Shown here piece by piece: positions 26,450 to 38,170 of a DNA stretch of 64,000 bases. The notes below the pieces were generated by a model. It saw only the letters and a program-made list of their open reading frames with translations. It was not told where the DNA came from and ran no database searches. Source of the DNA: Monarcha castaneiventris obscurior. Taxonomy: Eukaryota; Chordata; Aves; Passeriformes; Monarchidae. The stretch is from the NCBI GenBank assembly GCA_026261815.1, contig JAMPIT010000481.1, forward strand, positions 3,905,501-3,969,500, given 5' to 3'. Each line of letters opens with the position of its first letter. Position 1 is the stretch's first letter. Both the position numbers and the translations under genes were made by a program.

Positions 26450-26900
26450 GTAATAAGAGGATAATTTAACCTCTTTCATCAGATAATCCTCCAGCACATT
26501 GGACATTTATTTGCACGGTATGTTCTACCATAATAAGTTTGCAGCTCCGATTGAAACAATTCCCCACCCCCAGAAAAAAGCTGAAGGAAGTGGTTGAGAC
26601 ATTCCATATCTCAGGTGCCATTATGTGAATGTGAAAACAAATGAGTTTAATTGGGGAGAAATTCATCCCAGACAGAGGGCTCGCCCAAGGCCCTTGTCTG
26701 AGAAACCCCACTTAACTCTGCTCTAGCACAGAGGAGCTACACAGGCACTGGGTGCCAATTAAGCCCTACTTATCTTTTTAATGAAGGGCTGAATCTGAAA
26801 ATGAATTATTGTTTTGATGTGTAAATGCTGTTGGTTTGGTAAGGGAGTGAAAGGATTCTATCTGGGGGGACAGGCAAAACTGAAGTGACAAAGGGTTTGC
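26450..26900. promoter_or_regulatory. Possible conserved non-coding element
   Basis: Unique sequence with GATAAT, TAATTT and TTTAAT cores and no repeat signature. The texture resembles vertebrate conserved non-coding DNA. Support is weak and compositional. Confidence 0.22.
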
Positions 26901-27823
26901 ATGAACATCCACGAAAACCTCACGGAGCTCTCCATGAGCTGGAAAACAGTGCCCAGCACTCAGCCTAAAACTGCAAATTCAGCAGCCCTGGATCCTCCTG
27001 TGTCTTTGTGCCAGTTTCAGCCAAGCGTTCCTTTCAGAGACCAAAACAAACAGAAAAGCTTCCCTGAAAGCCAGAATGTCTCATTTCAGCGTTTGCTAAA
27101 CTAATTGATTTCTTTTCTAAGCAGTCATTCATTCTCGTATTTCCCTCAATGTCACAGAAAAAAGTGCTAAGTGTTCAAAAATAAAGAAACTGTTTTACTT
27201 TGGGCCAAGCCAAACATTTCTTTTAGCTTTTCCATGACTTTTCAATTGCTGAAAATATTTTAGAATTTTCTAAATACTTTTTACCAGGATTGTTTTTCTA
27301 AATTTAAAATTGTCCAGGAGAAACAAACCCACCAATTAATAAAAGTCTATGTATGGTCAAAGATCCTGCAATTAATTAGAAAAAAAAAGCAGAAGCAACT
27401 TTGGTTTCATTTAAAATTCAAGTTAGGGAAAAATTGTCATTATTTCTTTAGTTTTTGTCTTTGCATTAAGTGGAGTACAACTTTCAGGTGGCTGCAGTCC
27501 TGAACAGGGATTTTTGGAAGACAATTTCCCTGATACTGATCTTTGGAAATGAAAAGGTTTCTCTTGCTCTGAAAGAAAAGTGAAATATGGTGCTTCCTCC
27601 TACCTCAAGTGCCAAAGATCTGTGAGCTGGTTTGGATTTCCCCAATGAAAGCACTGAAGTTCATCAGGTTTCCAAACCCCTGGAATCCACAACTGGTGAA
27701 AATACAGTGTGCAAAAATTAGGGATGTGCTGTCCCAAGCAGTGACCTTCAGCTTGTGGTCTCCAGACCCGAAGCAGTGCAGGGACTTGGATCAGTCATTT
27801 CCAAAAACCAAGCCTATAAGGAG

Positions 27824-27859
27824 AAAGCTTAAATATTTAATAAAGCTTAAATATTTAAT
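27824..27859 (+). repeat. Exact 18-bp tandem duplication
   Basis: An 18-base unit containing AAGCTT and the palindrome AAATATTT is repeated twice without a mismatch and is followed by the start of a third copy (AAAG). It looks recent. Confidence 0.93.
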
Positions 27860-28479
27860 AAAGAAATTCCCCACTGGAAGAAGATGAAAATCACCAGTCC
27901 AGAGGAAAACTCATTCAAAAGTGTGGGAGATTTTTATGGTTTTCCCAGGGGAGTTTTGACCTTCTCCTTAACAATCATGAAGAGTGGGATGTAGCTATTT
28001 GAGACAACAACACAGAAATTGTTTCAATGTGTTAATAGTCAGAATTTTGCTTTAGGAAGTGGAATTGTGATTGATTAATTAATTGTCAGACACGTGGATA
28101 TCTCACTTGCAAGACTAAATTTCCAAGGACAGATTGTGTCACCTAGACTTCAGGGAATAGCTAAAATTGTCCAATACAGCCATTTTTTAAAGGACAGAGA
28201 AGTCACTGGCCCTTTCTCACCTCTGAAATATGCTGGTTTTCTGAGATATGAACAAGAGTCATGATTAAGGTGTAAAAAATAGAAATTAATCTATATGCTT
28301 TGGCCTCTGTTATTTAAAGAATCAGTGGAAAATATCATTGGAGACCCACACTCTTGCACTGCCCCAGTCATATATCCATGTACAGGTTTGGGGTCTATGA
28401 TTAGAGATGTTAAATTCCAATTTATAATTTAAAAAAAAGACAAAATGCCGTGCTAGTGCTAACTTAAATCATCCTTGTT

Positions 28480-28770
28480 TCTGCTCCACTTCATTACAGA
28501 CACTCACCATTTCCCTTTGCATGACTGCAAGATCAAACCCCTCATCCCTGATTGTAATTACAGAGCAGTCGGGGAGTAGGTGCCATCTCCCCTTTGCAGG
28601 GTCCTACAGCTCATTAGTCAATCATATTGTTAAGAAATTCTTGGTTTTAATAAATGAAGGTGGTGCTCATCTCAAGGCTGAGAATGGATGTTTTTATGGA
28701 AATAAACACTTGATGCTTATCTTCACAGCATCTCCTTAAGAAAACCATTATCACTTCAAAATAGTTCCTC
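28480..28770. promoter_or_regulatory. Possible conserved non-coding element
   Basis: This unique segment contains TGTAATTACAG near 28554 (a palindromic homeodomain-type site), CATTAGTCAATCAT and TTTTAATAAATG strings, with mixed base composition. It has no coding frame of note. I infer a possible enhancer. Confidence 0.3.
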
Positions 28771-31469
28771 CGAGCAAAAAAAAGTACAATTACGTAAGTC
28801 TTGTGCAAGCCAAGCCAGGAGGAGATGCCAGGTTGTGTTTATGTTTTTGCCATATTTTAGACCCAAAAAATCAGCTCCATACAGTTTCAAACCTATGGAG
28901 ACCTGGTGCTTCAGCCACCCACAGAAGAGCAAATGCCTCTGACAGGCTCCATTCCAGCTGACTCACTAATTAAATCTGAGTTTTGAACCTGCCTTTAGTA
29001 AGAGCTTGTTGCTCAACTAGGTCCATGGAACAACGGGATAACAGAATACAATGCTTTGCTTAAATGCTAAAAATCACCCACTTAAGGGGAGCAATTATCA
29101 CTGATCCTTCATGCTAGCTACTTAACATTTAATATCTTACTCCTTAAGATATGAAAATAAGCTATTTTAACCTCCTAAAGTAGATTTGAAAAGTCTCCTG
29201 AAATTTCTCAGACAAATCTCATTTAGAAGCAAGTGAAATAATGTTCAGAAGCTACTTAGATGCTTTTAAAAAATCCTACTTGATATTTAAAATACATAGC
29301 CCTGCAGTGATTTTCCCTTCAGTACTTTTTGAAATCAAGCTTAAAAAATGGACTTTGGAGCCAAGATGCATCTTTGTATCTGGGTTTTCTGTGGGCTGGT
29401 TTTCCTGCTGCAGCACAGCACTGCACTGCTCCATCCATAACCGTATCCAAAATTCCACCACGAGACCCAAACTGTTCTGGGACTGCTGAGTGATTGGGAA
29501 AGAGGCTGCGCTGTGACAACCACACCAAGATCGACTTTGCCTGAAAAGATCATCTTTGGTAGATAAAAGGGTTTCAAAAATGTGTGTTTTTGCAAAGTGT
29601 TTTTCTCTGGAAGCAACAAACTGCCAAAATCGACCTTCTTTACCACGTTCTGCAGAGATTAAGACTGATGGCAAAATGAACTCTCCAAATGTCCTGGGAA
29701 ATAACGGCTCCTAACACTGGAACTTATTGCTCTGAGTACTCCATGCTTGCTAACTAAGAAATATAATGCTTGGAATGCACATTTCACATTTAGTCCTTAC
29801 AGTGCACAGGAATGTGGATTTTACAGTTTTTTATTAGTGCAAACATTCAGAAAACAAACAGAAGACTAATACGTTATTACTGTTATAATTAATAAATACT
29901 TATATTATGGAAGTACACAAAATTTCCAGTCAGGTTAGGGACCCTTTACTTTTAAATAATGCACACGTTGGTAGATTTCTATTTATGGTAATTGCATCTT
30001 GCAAAATAAGGAAATTTAGTTGCATTTACAAAATTGTAGGGTGGCCTTTGCCCCTGTGGCATTGCATTCACAGGTCCCTGGGAGTTTAAGTGCAAAGATT
30101 AAACAATTTTCAGGATGGAGAATTATCTGTCTGAAATGCAACTACCAGAGAGGGGATTTTTACACTATTTTAGTATTTTATTACACAGTGAAAAAGAAAT
30201 CACAGCGAGCTTTTCTTGTGCCACCTGCACCACTCTGCAGTAATCCCAAAGCGTGTCCTTTAGTGGAGCATCTCCCAGTTTGCACCTGAAGGAGGAATGT
30301 AAGCCTGCAAGTTTCTGGGGTTATTTGACTCATCAATTAATAGGTAATCTCAGGGACACATCCACTGGCCAGGCCAACTTTCACCAGCTCAGTCCAAGGT
30401 TGCCAAACCCCCTAAGGATGACATTCCCACCTGGTTCCCTTTTCTCTAAAGCAAATCCCTGCCTGACCAAACGGCTCTGACACTTCAGCTCTATCGTTTC
30501 CAGTGAAAAGGAAAAAATTTAGCTTTACAAAAAATTCCCCTAGCAGGCTTTGAAAAAACTGAATCTCTAATTACTGGACACATGAGCATTCTAAGAATTT
30601 AATTGGGAGCTCCGTGACCCCTCCACATTGTCACAGGAGGCTCATCCCAGCTCGGCTGCTCTGGCTGGTGGGTGCTTGGGAGGAACATTGGCTTTTGCAA
30701 TGCTCTGCCAGCAGCTGGAGCTGGGGCTGCTCACACCCTGCTGTTGCAGACAGCGAGGAAACCATCCAGTGTCCCAAATAAATTAATGAATTACTCTCCT
30801 CCTCCCAAGAGACTCAACGCCGGAGCCAGGAGCCGGAATCCTGCTCCCTGTGAGTCACTGCGAGCCGGAGCCCGGCGCAGGGTGCAGAGTCCACAGAGGC
30901 AGATGCTGAGCTGCACTGTGTCTGCAACTCAGTCAAACCAGTTTCAAAATAAACTCCTCTTGCCCCGGCCCCTGCACAGGCCCCTGTGTGCACACACGGC
31001 GCTGCCGCTTCCCGCCATGCAGGCGGCTTTTTGGAAGAGTGCGCCCGACTGGCATCAAGGAGCTTTTGCCCCTTGGGTTAAACCGTGTTAGTCCAGGCCC
31101 TGAGCAGGCACAGGAACCAAAGCTGAGCTTTGCAGAGGAGCCTGAAGGAGTCAAGCATTCAAAACTCCTTAGAATTAAACGGGAGCGGAGCCCTCGCGCT
31201 TTCAGGTGCCGTTGAACATCTCAGCCTCTGTCCTAGGGTTAAATCCAGATGAGGAGCTGTCCCGTGGTTGCTGTGTTTTCTGAGGACAAAGGAGGGTCCA
31301 TAGCTGCAAAGACAGGTAGGGTGAGACCCTTCTGTTCATCACAGCCACAGAAAACCTTCCCCAAAGCTGCCTCATCGATTTTCCCCCAACGCCAGAGTCA
31401 CTGCACAGCTGGAGAGGGTAAATGGTCCCTGTTGTAAACCACTGGTACTGTGGGAAACAGAAAACACCT
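28771..31469. other. Unique non-coding sequence
   Basis: No gene or transposon is recognised. The 30.6-31.4 kb part is GC-richer with several CpG dinucleotides and an open frame of 139 codons (30672-31091, plus) that has no recognisable domain. I treat the frame as chance. Confidence 0.45.
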
Positions 31470-32240
31470 TTTTCATTTCACATCTAACGGCATGGAAATG
31501 GGAATTTTTCATAATGAACAGTTTTACATCTGTCTCTGATCAAAAAAATTACTGATAAAACATATTAAATCCCCTCTGCCGCTGATGTGGCATTTGAAAT
31601 TAATCGCCAGATAAATTAAGGGAGATATTAAAGGTCTGTAAGTAAATTTTAAATATTTTCATATTCAAAATTCAAATCATGTTGATCACACACAAGAGGC
31701 TGCATAGCGTGTTTGTGTTGCCTGGCTGTAGTGAAATGCTATGAATCTTTTTCTGGTAAGAAAATATATGTATTCAATGTTTTTGATGATATTTACTGAT
31801 ATTTGCTTAATATTAGTATTTAAGTGAATGTTTCTGCAGAAAGGTTTAGCTGTATGTTTGATCAGAAAGGTAAAAAGCTAAAACGAATCAGGTATCATGA
31901 TTAAAATCTCGGGGAGCATTTTGGGGCAACTCAAATTTTGGATAAATCTAGCTCATATAAAACTGGTTCTAGTCCATGTATTTTCCTTCATTGTTCTGTT
32001 ATTGCAGTGTAAATAAAATTATTTCTTTCTTTTTCAGCAATCATAATAAAAGGGGCTATTCTCATTAAAGCTACTAAAACTTCTCGAAGCTTGACTTTGC
32101 CAAATAACCACATCTAATTGTTTTACAGAAAGAACTAAACTGCAAAAATCATTTGCATGAAATCATTTTACTCTATGGATATTCTCCAAATTTTTCAAAT
32201 GTGTTCAACATAAATTAAAAAAAAAAAAAAAGAATGTTTC
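31470..32240. promoter_or_regulatory. Possible long conserved non-coding element
   Basis: About 750 bases of AT-rich, low-repeat sequence carry an octamer ATTTGCAT at 32151-32158 and many ATTAA, TAATCG and ATAAAA cores, with a few retained CpG dinucleotides. It ends in an A-run at about 32218-32231. Among the AT-rich islands of the window this is one of the longest free of obvious repeats. I infer a candidate enhancer; conservation is not tested. Confidence 0.33.
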
Positions 32241-35200
32241 ATCAACTAAGAATCAATCTGATCCAACACCTAATTCCCACTTTCCAAGCTGCAAACAGCA
32301 ATAACCCTTGAAAGATTTTTTCAGGAGAGGTCATCCCAAAAAGAGAGAAGATAAACACACACTCCACATTCCAATAGGATAATTCCCACAATAGGATGTC
32401 TTCAAGCCCTTATTCTACCCCAGGATAACACAACAACAAAACTGCTGGTTCTTAAGGCTCTGTTCTCATTGCAAATGCAAAGCACAAGTTCCAGACATTT
32501 TCCCTGGAAATAGAAGTTGCAGATGCCAAATGCTTGGTCTTGTTTTGTGCCTGCTGCAGCTCCGGAGTGTGGCTGCAAAAAGATGCCCTGATATTCAGGT
32601 CCCAGATTATTTTCCCTTATTCTCATTCAGCTCACAAGTGGTTATAGCCCAAAATATCACTGTGGGTGTGATCCCAAGGGAATTGCCTTTCCCACTGATC
32701 CCAGGGCAGCAGTGCAGCCACTAAGGCAGCATCTATAACTTTCAGTATGTGCCACTTTTCCAAATCTCTCCATGCTGTGTGATGACACCGGTGCTGGGAT
32801 GGTTACAAAGAGAGATTCACCTTGGGTCATGCTGCAATGGATTTTTGAGTCAGTGCTTTGAGGGATGGAGGAGAAAAAAGATCATTAGCAGGAGAAGAGC
32901 CAGGTTTATCAGGAGCCTGGCAGGAAATGCTCTTCTCTAACCCACAAGGCATCAAAGACAAGAGAAACAGCCAGGACTGGGATGGCAAGAGAGAACCCAG
33001 CTCCAGGAATGCCACAGGATATGAGAAAATGCTATGGCTGACCACCAGAGCTTGGCCACCAGAATCCACAGGACCTGAGATCTTGAGGCTCTCTGCCATG
33101 GGACACGTCTGCACTGCACACCAGCAAATTAAAAAGTCAACAGAAAAGACACACAGAGCTATTCTAGGAATATTCTAGGAATCAAAAGCCCTGCTACACC
33201 AGCATAGGGTCTGGGACTATTTTTCCAGTTCAGAATCCCAACATTTTGTGCGAATGCGGATTTCTGCTGCACTATGGCACAGCCATCTCCAATCTCTCTG
33301 TGCACTGGGTCCCATTGGTATAAATGGTGATAAATGACAACTTCCAGTGTTTTGTCATGGTTGTGAGAATGGAAATCATTATCCCCAGTGGGGAGTACTT
33401 AAACACCTGCACTGAGCCAAAAACCAGGGCAGCAGTGGAGGCAGGACCCCATCCCAGACACTGTCTTTGCTCCAGCTCCCAGAGTTGCATCAGTCCATGG
33501 GCAACTCGTGCACCTCGAGAGCATTTCAGGGAGATCCAGGAGGGACTGTGCCTACTTGCACAGGGAATTCAAACAGCTTATTACCAAAGCCATTTTCTTT
33601 TTTTATTATTACTTTCTTCAAACAAAGCTAATAAATCAAATCACCCAAGATGCACATTATGCAAAGCTTAATTAGATTTGGCACACATCTCGCTAGGAGT
33701 AGCACCCATCTGACTTCAGATCAGAGAACTCAGGTTTGATGGGTGGAACCAAATCGCCCACTTTGGAGTTGCTAAATCTACTTTTAAATGCAGTGTGTTT
33801 GCATTTTTTCACTCTGGGACCTGGAGGAGGTTAGCTTTGTTTGACTTTTGGGCAACAGGAGCAGTGGAAGGGAATTCAGAAATAGAAGGAGACACATTTC
33901 TGAAGAGCACAAATCTCTTATTCTGCAGGCATGGAAGAATCACAAAGTTGGCAGCAACGATTTTATGGGGTTTCATTCCACATGGCTACTGCTTGTGGAG
34001 CTTCCTCCTTGACAGCCTACTGTTCTAGGACATTCTGGGATATTTTTAATAAAAATATAGAAAACTGATGCAAAAATACTATTTTAACAGCATTCTGTTT
34101 GGCAGAGCATCCTTCATTGCTGATACATCTCCTGATTTTATTGCTAACCTCTTGCTTTTCTTACACACACAGCACCTCTAGAAACAAGACCTTGTGAAAG
34201 ATTTCAGCTTTATATTTTTTTAAATGCATTTATGACCTTAATAGAAATGAAGACATTAAAAGGAAAAAAAAAATTCAAAATCTATTCAAGAAAAGGTGGA
34301 GAAAAAGATTTTTACAAAGTAAAAATGCTGCCCCCACACTTCAGCCCTTTTCTGCTGAGGAGGAATAACAGCGACCAGCAGGGTATTGAAAAGAACTTGC
34401 CCAGAAGAGCAACATCTCTGCAGATGGTGCTGGGCCCCCACAGCAACCTCCTGGCTCCCTAAACCCCTTCCATGGAATGACACACAGGAGGGAGGCAGAG
34501 GGAGGGGAAGGGGCTGATCATGGTCACACACATGAAAAAAAAGAGCTCAGAGCTCCATGGGGAGTCCTGTGCTCCAGATAGCAAACAAACCAGAGCCTGG
34601 GCACGAGAGCAGAGGAAGAGAACACGTTTTCTGGCTCGTGGCCAGGCTGTACCTCAGCTGGCCGTGGTCTGCTCACAACTGGTGCCAGCCCATGGCTGCT
34701 GTGACACTGGAAAGGCCATCACTGCCTGTCAAACAGCACAGCTGGTTGGACCAAGGAGGGTTTGCTCCACAGGGAGCCCCACGTGCTGCTTGTGCTGCCC
34801 AAATGAGCACAGGCTGAGGCCCAAATTTGTGCCCTGCCTGCCAGGTGACAGCTCCACTGCCAACCCTCAGCATCATCCCCAGCATCAGCTCAGGGCAGGA
34901 GTGACAGCACAGAGCCCAGTGAGATCCTGCACGGACAGACACCCTCTGAGCTCCACACTCATCCACACCCAGAATGGACACAAGGCCCAAAAACACCAGC
35001 AGTGCACAGCACATTTTAAATAGCAAGTGCCTGCAACGGGCAGCTCACGGGCAGTCTTCCAGTTACCACTTAATTAAGAAAAAAAAAAATTAACATATTC
35101 AGTAAATTATTTAATGAAGCAATTATTTCACACAGAAATCCTAGGCTACTTCTAAGCAACCAACACACAAAAAAAAGATATGATAGTTTCAAATTAATTC

Positions 35201-35999
35201 TTTAGAGTGACACACGCATTCAGGACCTGCCTTACAAAGGTGCTAGACTCCACTGCTGAAGCCTGAGTTTTGTAACCCAAACACCTGACATTTTTCTATC
35301 TGTGAGATGGGAGACTCACATTTGCCTTATTCACAAACACAGAAATGGGCAGAAATAATTAAATAAAGGGAGCCCAGTTCATGCTCCAGTGCACCACGCA
35401 TGAGAAGCTGCGGCTGACAATGACATTGAAAACCAGTTGTCAGTCTAATGTAATCAGAGAGACAATTGGCTCTGCTGGCAAGAACTGAATTAGTGTTTTC
35501 TGTCTGAATCAGTGTCATCTTCTAGGGAGCAGTGAAGCTTATGCAATGATAACAAAACTCCCCAGAAGCTGCATTTGTTACTGAAATATGGTGGTGCTTT
35601 GGTGCTGTGTAACCTCATTCTGTAACACAATATACCTCATGGTCATGCTGCTGTTCTCATGTTTCTTGCAATGATACAATTCAATGACCAGATACTAGAT
35701 CAAACTAGACAAGCATAATATTAAAACTTTAAAATCTCCCTCTGAGAGCTAATGTGGTTTATTCCCAGGCGTGTTCCCTGCTCTCTCACTCACTGTACAC
35801 ACATGCAGAGCATGAAATCGGGGCAGAGCCCAGGCCTAGATGCAGCTTCAAATCTTTGTGCTTTGGGGGAGACAGAAGGGTCAATGGTGCTGGGCTTCGT
35901 TTTCCTAATGAGGACATGGGTAAATTTCAAACCAAGGTCAGATATAAAAAAATGTCCCTTTACAAGCAGGACCCGCTGCTGATGCACACTTGGATTTTG
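32241..35999. other. Unique non-coding sequence
   Basis: Nothing gene-like is supported. The segment holds a pair of STAT-type sites at 33161-33182 and a GC-rich stretch at 34.5-35.0 kb with a 167-codon open frame lacking any known motif. The hairpin arms CTGACAA and TTGTCAG at 35414-35443 are short and probably incidental. Confidence 0.45.
33161..33182 (+). promoter_or_regulatory. Tandem pair of perfect STAT (GAS-type) motifs
   Basis: An 11-base unit is repeated exactly twice. Each copy contains TTCTAGGAA (33162-33170 and 33173-33181), which fits the STAT5-type consensus TTC-N3-GAA. The centres are 11 bp apart, about one helical turn, an arrangement compatible with cooperative STAT binding. 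It may also simply be a slippage duplication. Confidence 0.4.
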
Positions 36000-36760
36000 T
36001 AATGAGACTCTAAGATTCAGTCTTAAAACAGCCTTTTTAGTATTGTCACAGCATCTGGTAGATTCACCTTTGTTTCTGTTTCAGTTCATAGCATGAGTTG
36101 TTGAGCACTGGAACATGCTGAGTAAAAAATACTAATTTTATTCACTTTCATTGTAGTAGAAGCCTCCCTCAGCTGCCTCTTGCCTGCAGAACCACCCCAC
36201 TGGCCCCTCAGGGGAGGTGTGAACAGCTCACAGGGGTCTCAGGGGGTGGAATGATGTACAGGTACAGAACAAAAAGGCTACCTCAGAAATGCCACGTATC
36301 TTCAGAAAAATACTACTTCAGCCCAAAGAACTTTTCGTATTTACATATCACAATATAATCTTAATAATTAGGCTTATATTACAAACAACTGGCACCAATT
36401 TCTGATTTATATTCTATTTATAACTATCTTTTCTTTTGTTTAGCAATATTGATCAATAGAAAACTCAATGAAAGCAATAAAGGCACAGGGTTCTTCTATA
36501 TTTCAGTTTTAAAGGTATTTTCTCTTTTTCATCTACAACACCTGTTTCTTTAGAGAGATGTTGGTGTGATGGGAGGGTCCTCTCCCTGGATTGATATACA
36601 TCTGTAATTAGCAAGCTGATCATCCTCCTCAGGCCAGGGAGACACTGCATGATCTGACACTTAAAGGCACGACATCAAAATATATACCCTCTTTTTTATA
36701 ATTAACATTCCACATTAAATATTCATTAAAACTTACATAAATTATTTCCTTGTTCAAGGC
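36000..36760. promoter_or_regulatory. Possible conserved non-coding element
   Basis: AT-rich unique sequence with TAATTA at 36365-36370 and 36605-36610, and several TATTTA, CAATATTG and GATCAAT strings. It carries no repeat family and no plausible exon. The part from 36.3 to 36.7 kb is the most convincing. Confidence 0.3.
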
Positions 36761-37639
36761 TCAACTCCTCTGTCCTTGTTCAGACAAAGCTCTTGTTGAA
36801 TGTGTTTACCCAGCTAAGACAAGACATGACCACACTTTAAACCTCTTGTGCTGCCATCAGTCTTTGTCAGCCCCTGGTCTTGCTCAGAGAGCACAAGGCA
36901 CAACACAAACCCTGAAGCTCCTCCTGTGTGATTCCCTCTTCTTTTCTACAAAAACCACCTCAAAAAAAAATCCCAAACAACGGCAACAACAAAAAACCCA
37001 ACCAAACAAAACCGACAAAAACTCCTCCACGTCTGTGGGAACAAAACCACTCAAGGACAGGAATTTTGCACAAAGGAGAGGAGACTCACGGGAGCAGGAA
37101 GGGCTCGAACATCCCCATCACATCTGCCAGGGCTCCAGACCAGGCCTCCACGGAGCTCCTCGCTGCAAGACAGAGGGAGTGAGATGAAGAGGGAAGAGGA
37201 ATGCTTTATGCCTCACATCGACTGTGTGTCAAGCCAAAGCCCCAAACAGGAAACGTTTCCCTAGAAGAGTTTTGTAACAACGTGCTTTTCACATGTACAG
37301 CCTGGATTTTTTTTTAGGTCTCTTCAGTAACTGTTTCGATTTACTGAAACTGAGGAGAAGAATAAAAAGCTCAGTGAGGAGAACGAGGCAGATGACCACA
37401 TCCCCTTGGCACACACCTTGCAGTCCAGCTCTGCCCTCTGAAGATGTGGACACTCTCCAGTGGTGCTTATTTATCTGTCACATCCCGGTGATGGATGTTA
37501 CTGTTGCTCTCAAAAACATATGGTCAGAAGTTTATTATGGCACTAAATATGGGCTGGGTAAGAATCTGGATTGTTTAAGTGTCAAACAGTGACAACATGT
37601 GTACAATACAACGCAGACATCAAGGGGGAACCAGCTCAG
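36761..37639. other. Unique sequence with an A/C-rich patch
   Basis: An A/C-rich low-complexity stretch lies at about 36955-37025 (AAAAACCCAACC-like). The rest is unique. The open frames at 36750-37187 and 37293-37592 show no recognisable domain. Confidence 0.45.
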
Positions 37640-38170
37640 CTAATATGTGGTATTCATAGAAGGCTTTAGGAACAAAGACCACCCATAAAGCCAAACCAAA
37701 GCTGCCACAAGAATAGGTGGTGCTGCTTCCGTCACTGCAGACTGGGTGCCAACAGGCTTCCTAATTAGATTTGCAAGCTAATAAAAGGCATAAAACACAA
37801 TAAAAGGACAATATGTTATAAGTTTTCCTGTGACAAACATTGCTGTAAGTTCAGCAGATTTCTGCTCATGGTAGGTCATGATCAGAACACCCAGTGCATG
37901 TTTGTTTTTCTTATGGCCGGGTTTGTTTTCTTTATATTTTGTAATGTACCTTTGTACCTTTGATTAATGAGTTAATATTTCCTTAACAAGGATAGTCCTG
38001 AGTATCACAGTTTTCAAGTAGCCACTAAGTAACAATCAGCATAAATAATTCTAATACTTCTGAGCATCTTCCTTCAAATAATGGTGTTTTGTTCTACTTC
38101 ATATTACATTTTGTAAAAACACGAGGGAAATTGGCTAGTACCAAAAAAAAGGAGTACTGTTAAATAAATT
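37640..38170. promoter_or_regulatory. Possible conserved non-coding element
   Basis: This segment has CCATAAAGCC near 37683, CTAATTAGA near 37761, repeated ATAAAAGG strings at 37780-37810 and TTGATTAATGAGTTAAT near 37960. The composition changes gradually and no repeat signature is present. I infer a possible homeodomain-responsive element. Confidence 0.3.

Larger units (their letters stand above)
24791..28479. other. Unique non-coding sequence
   Basis: No gene or repeat family is seen. Two candidate elements within it are listed separately. A run of T at about 25370-25380 is followed by unremarkable GC-richer sequence to 25.7 kb. Confidence 0.45.

Noticed and set aside
30672..31091. 139-codon open frame in CpG-containing sequence
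   Set aside because: No domain, and GC content explains the lack of stops.
33334..33358. Hairpin with ATGACAA/TTGTCAT arms
   Set aside because: Seven-base arms are expected many times by chance in 64 kb, and no extension of the stem is seen.
34520..35023. 167-codon open frame on the plus strand
   Set aside because: Low-information sequence in a GC-rich patch with a competing minus-strand frame. No known motif was seen.
35414..35443. Hairpin with CTGACAA/TTGTCAG arms as a miRNA precursor
   Set aside because: Seven paired bases around a 16-nt loop is far too short for a miRNA stem, and many such pairs are expected by chance.
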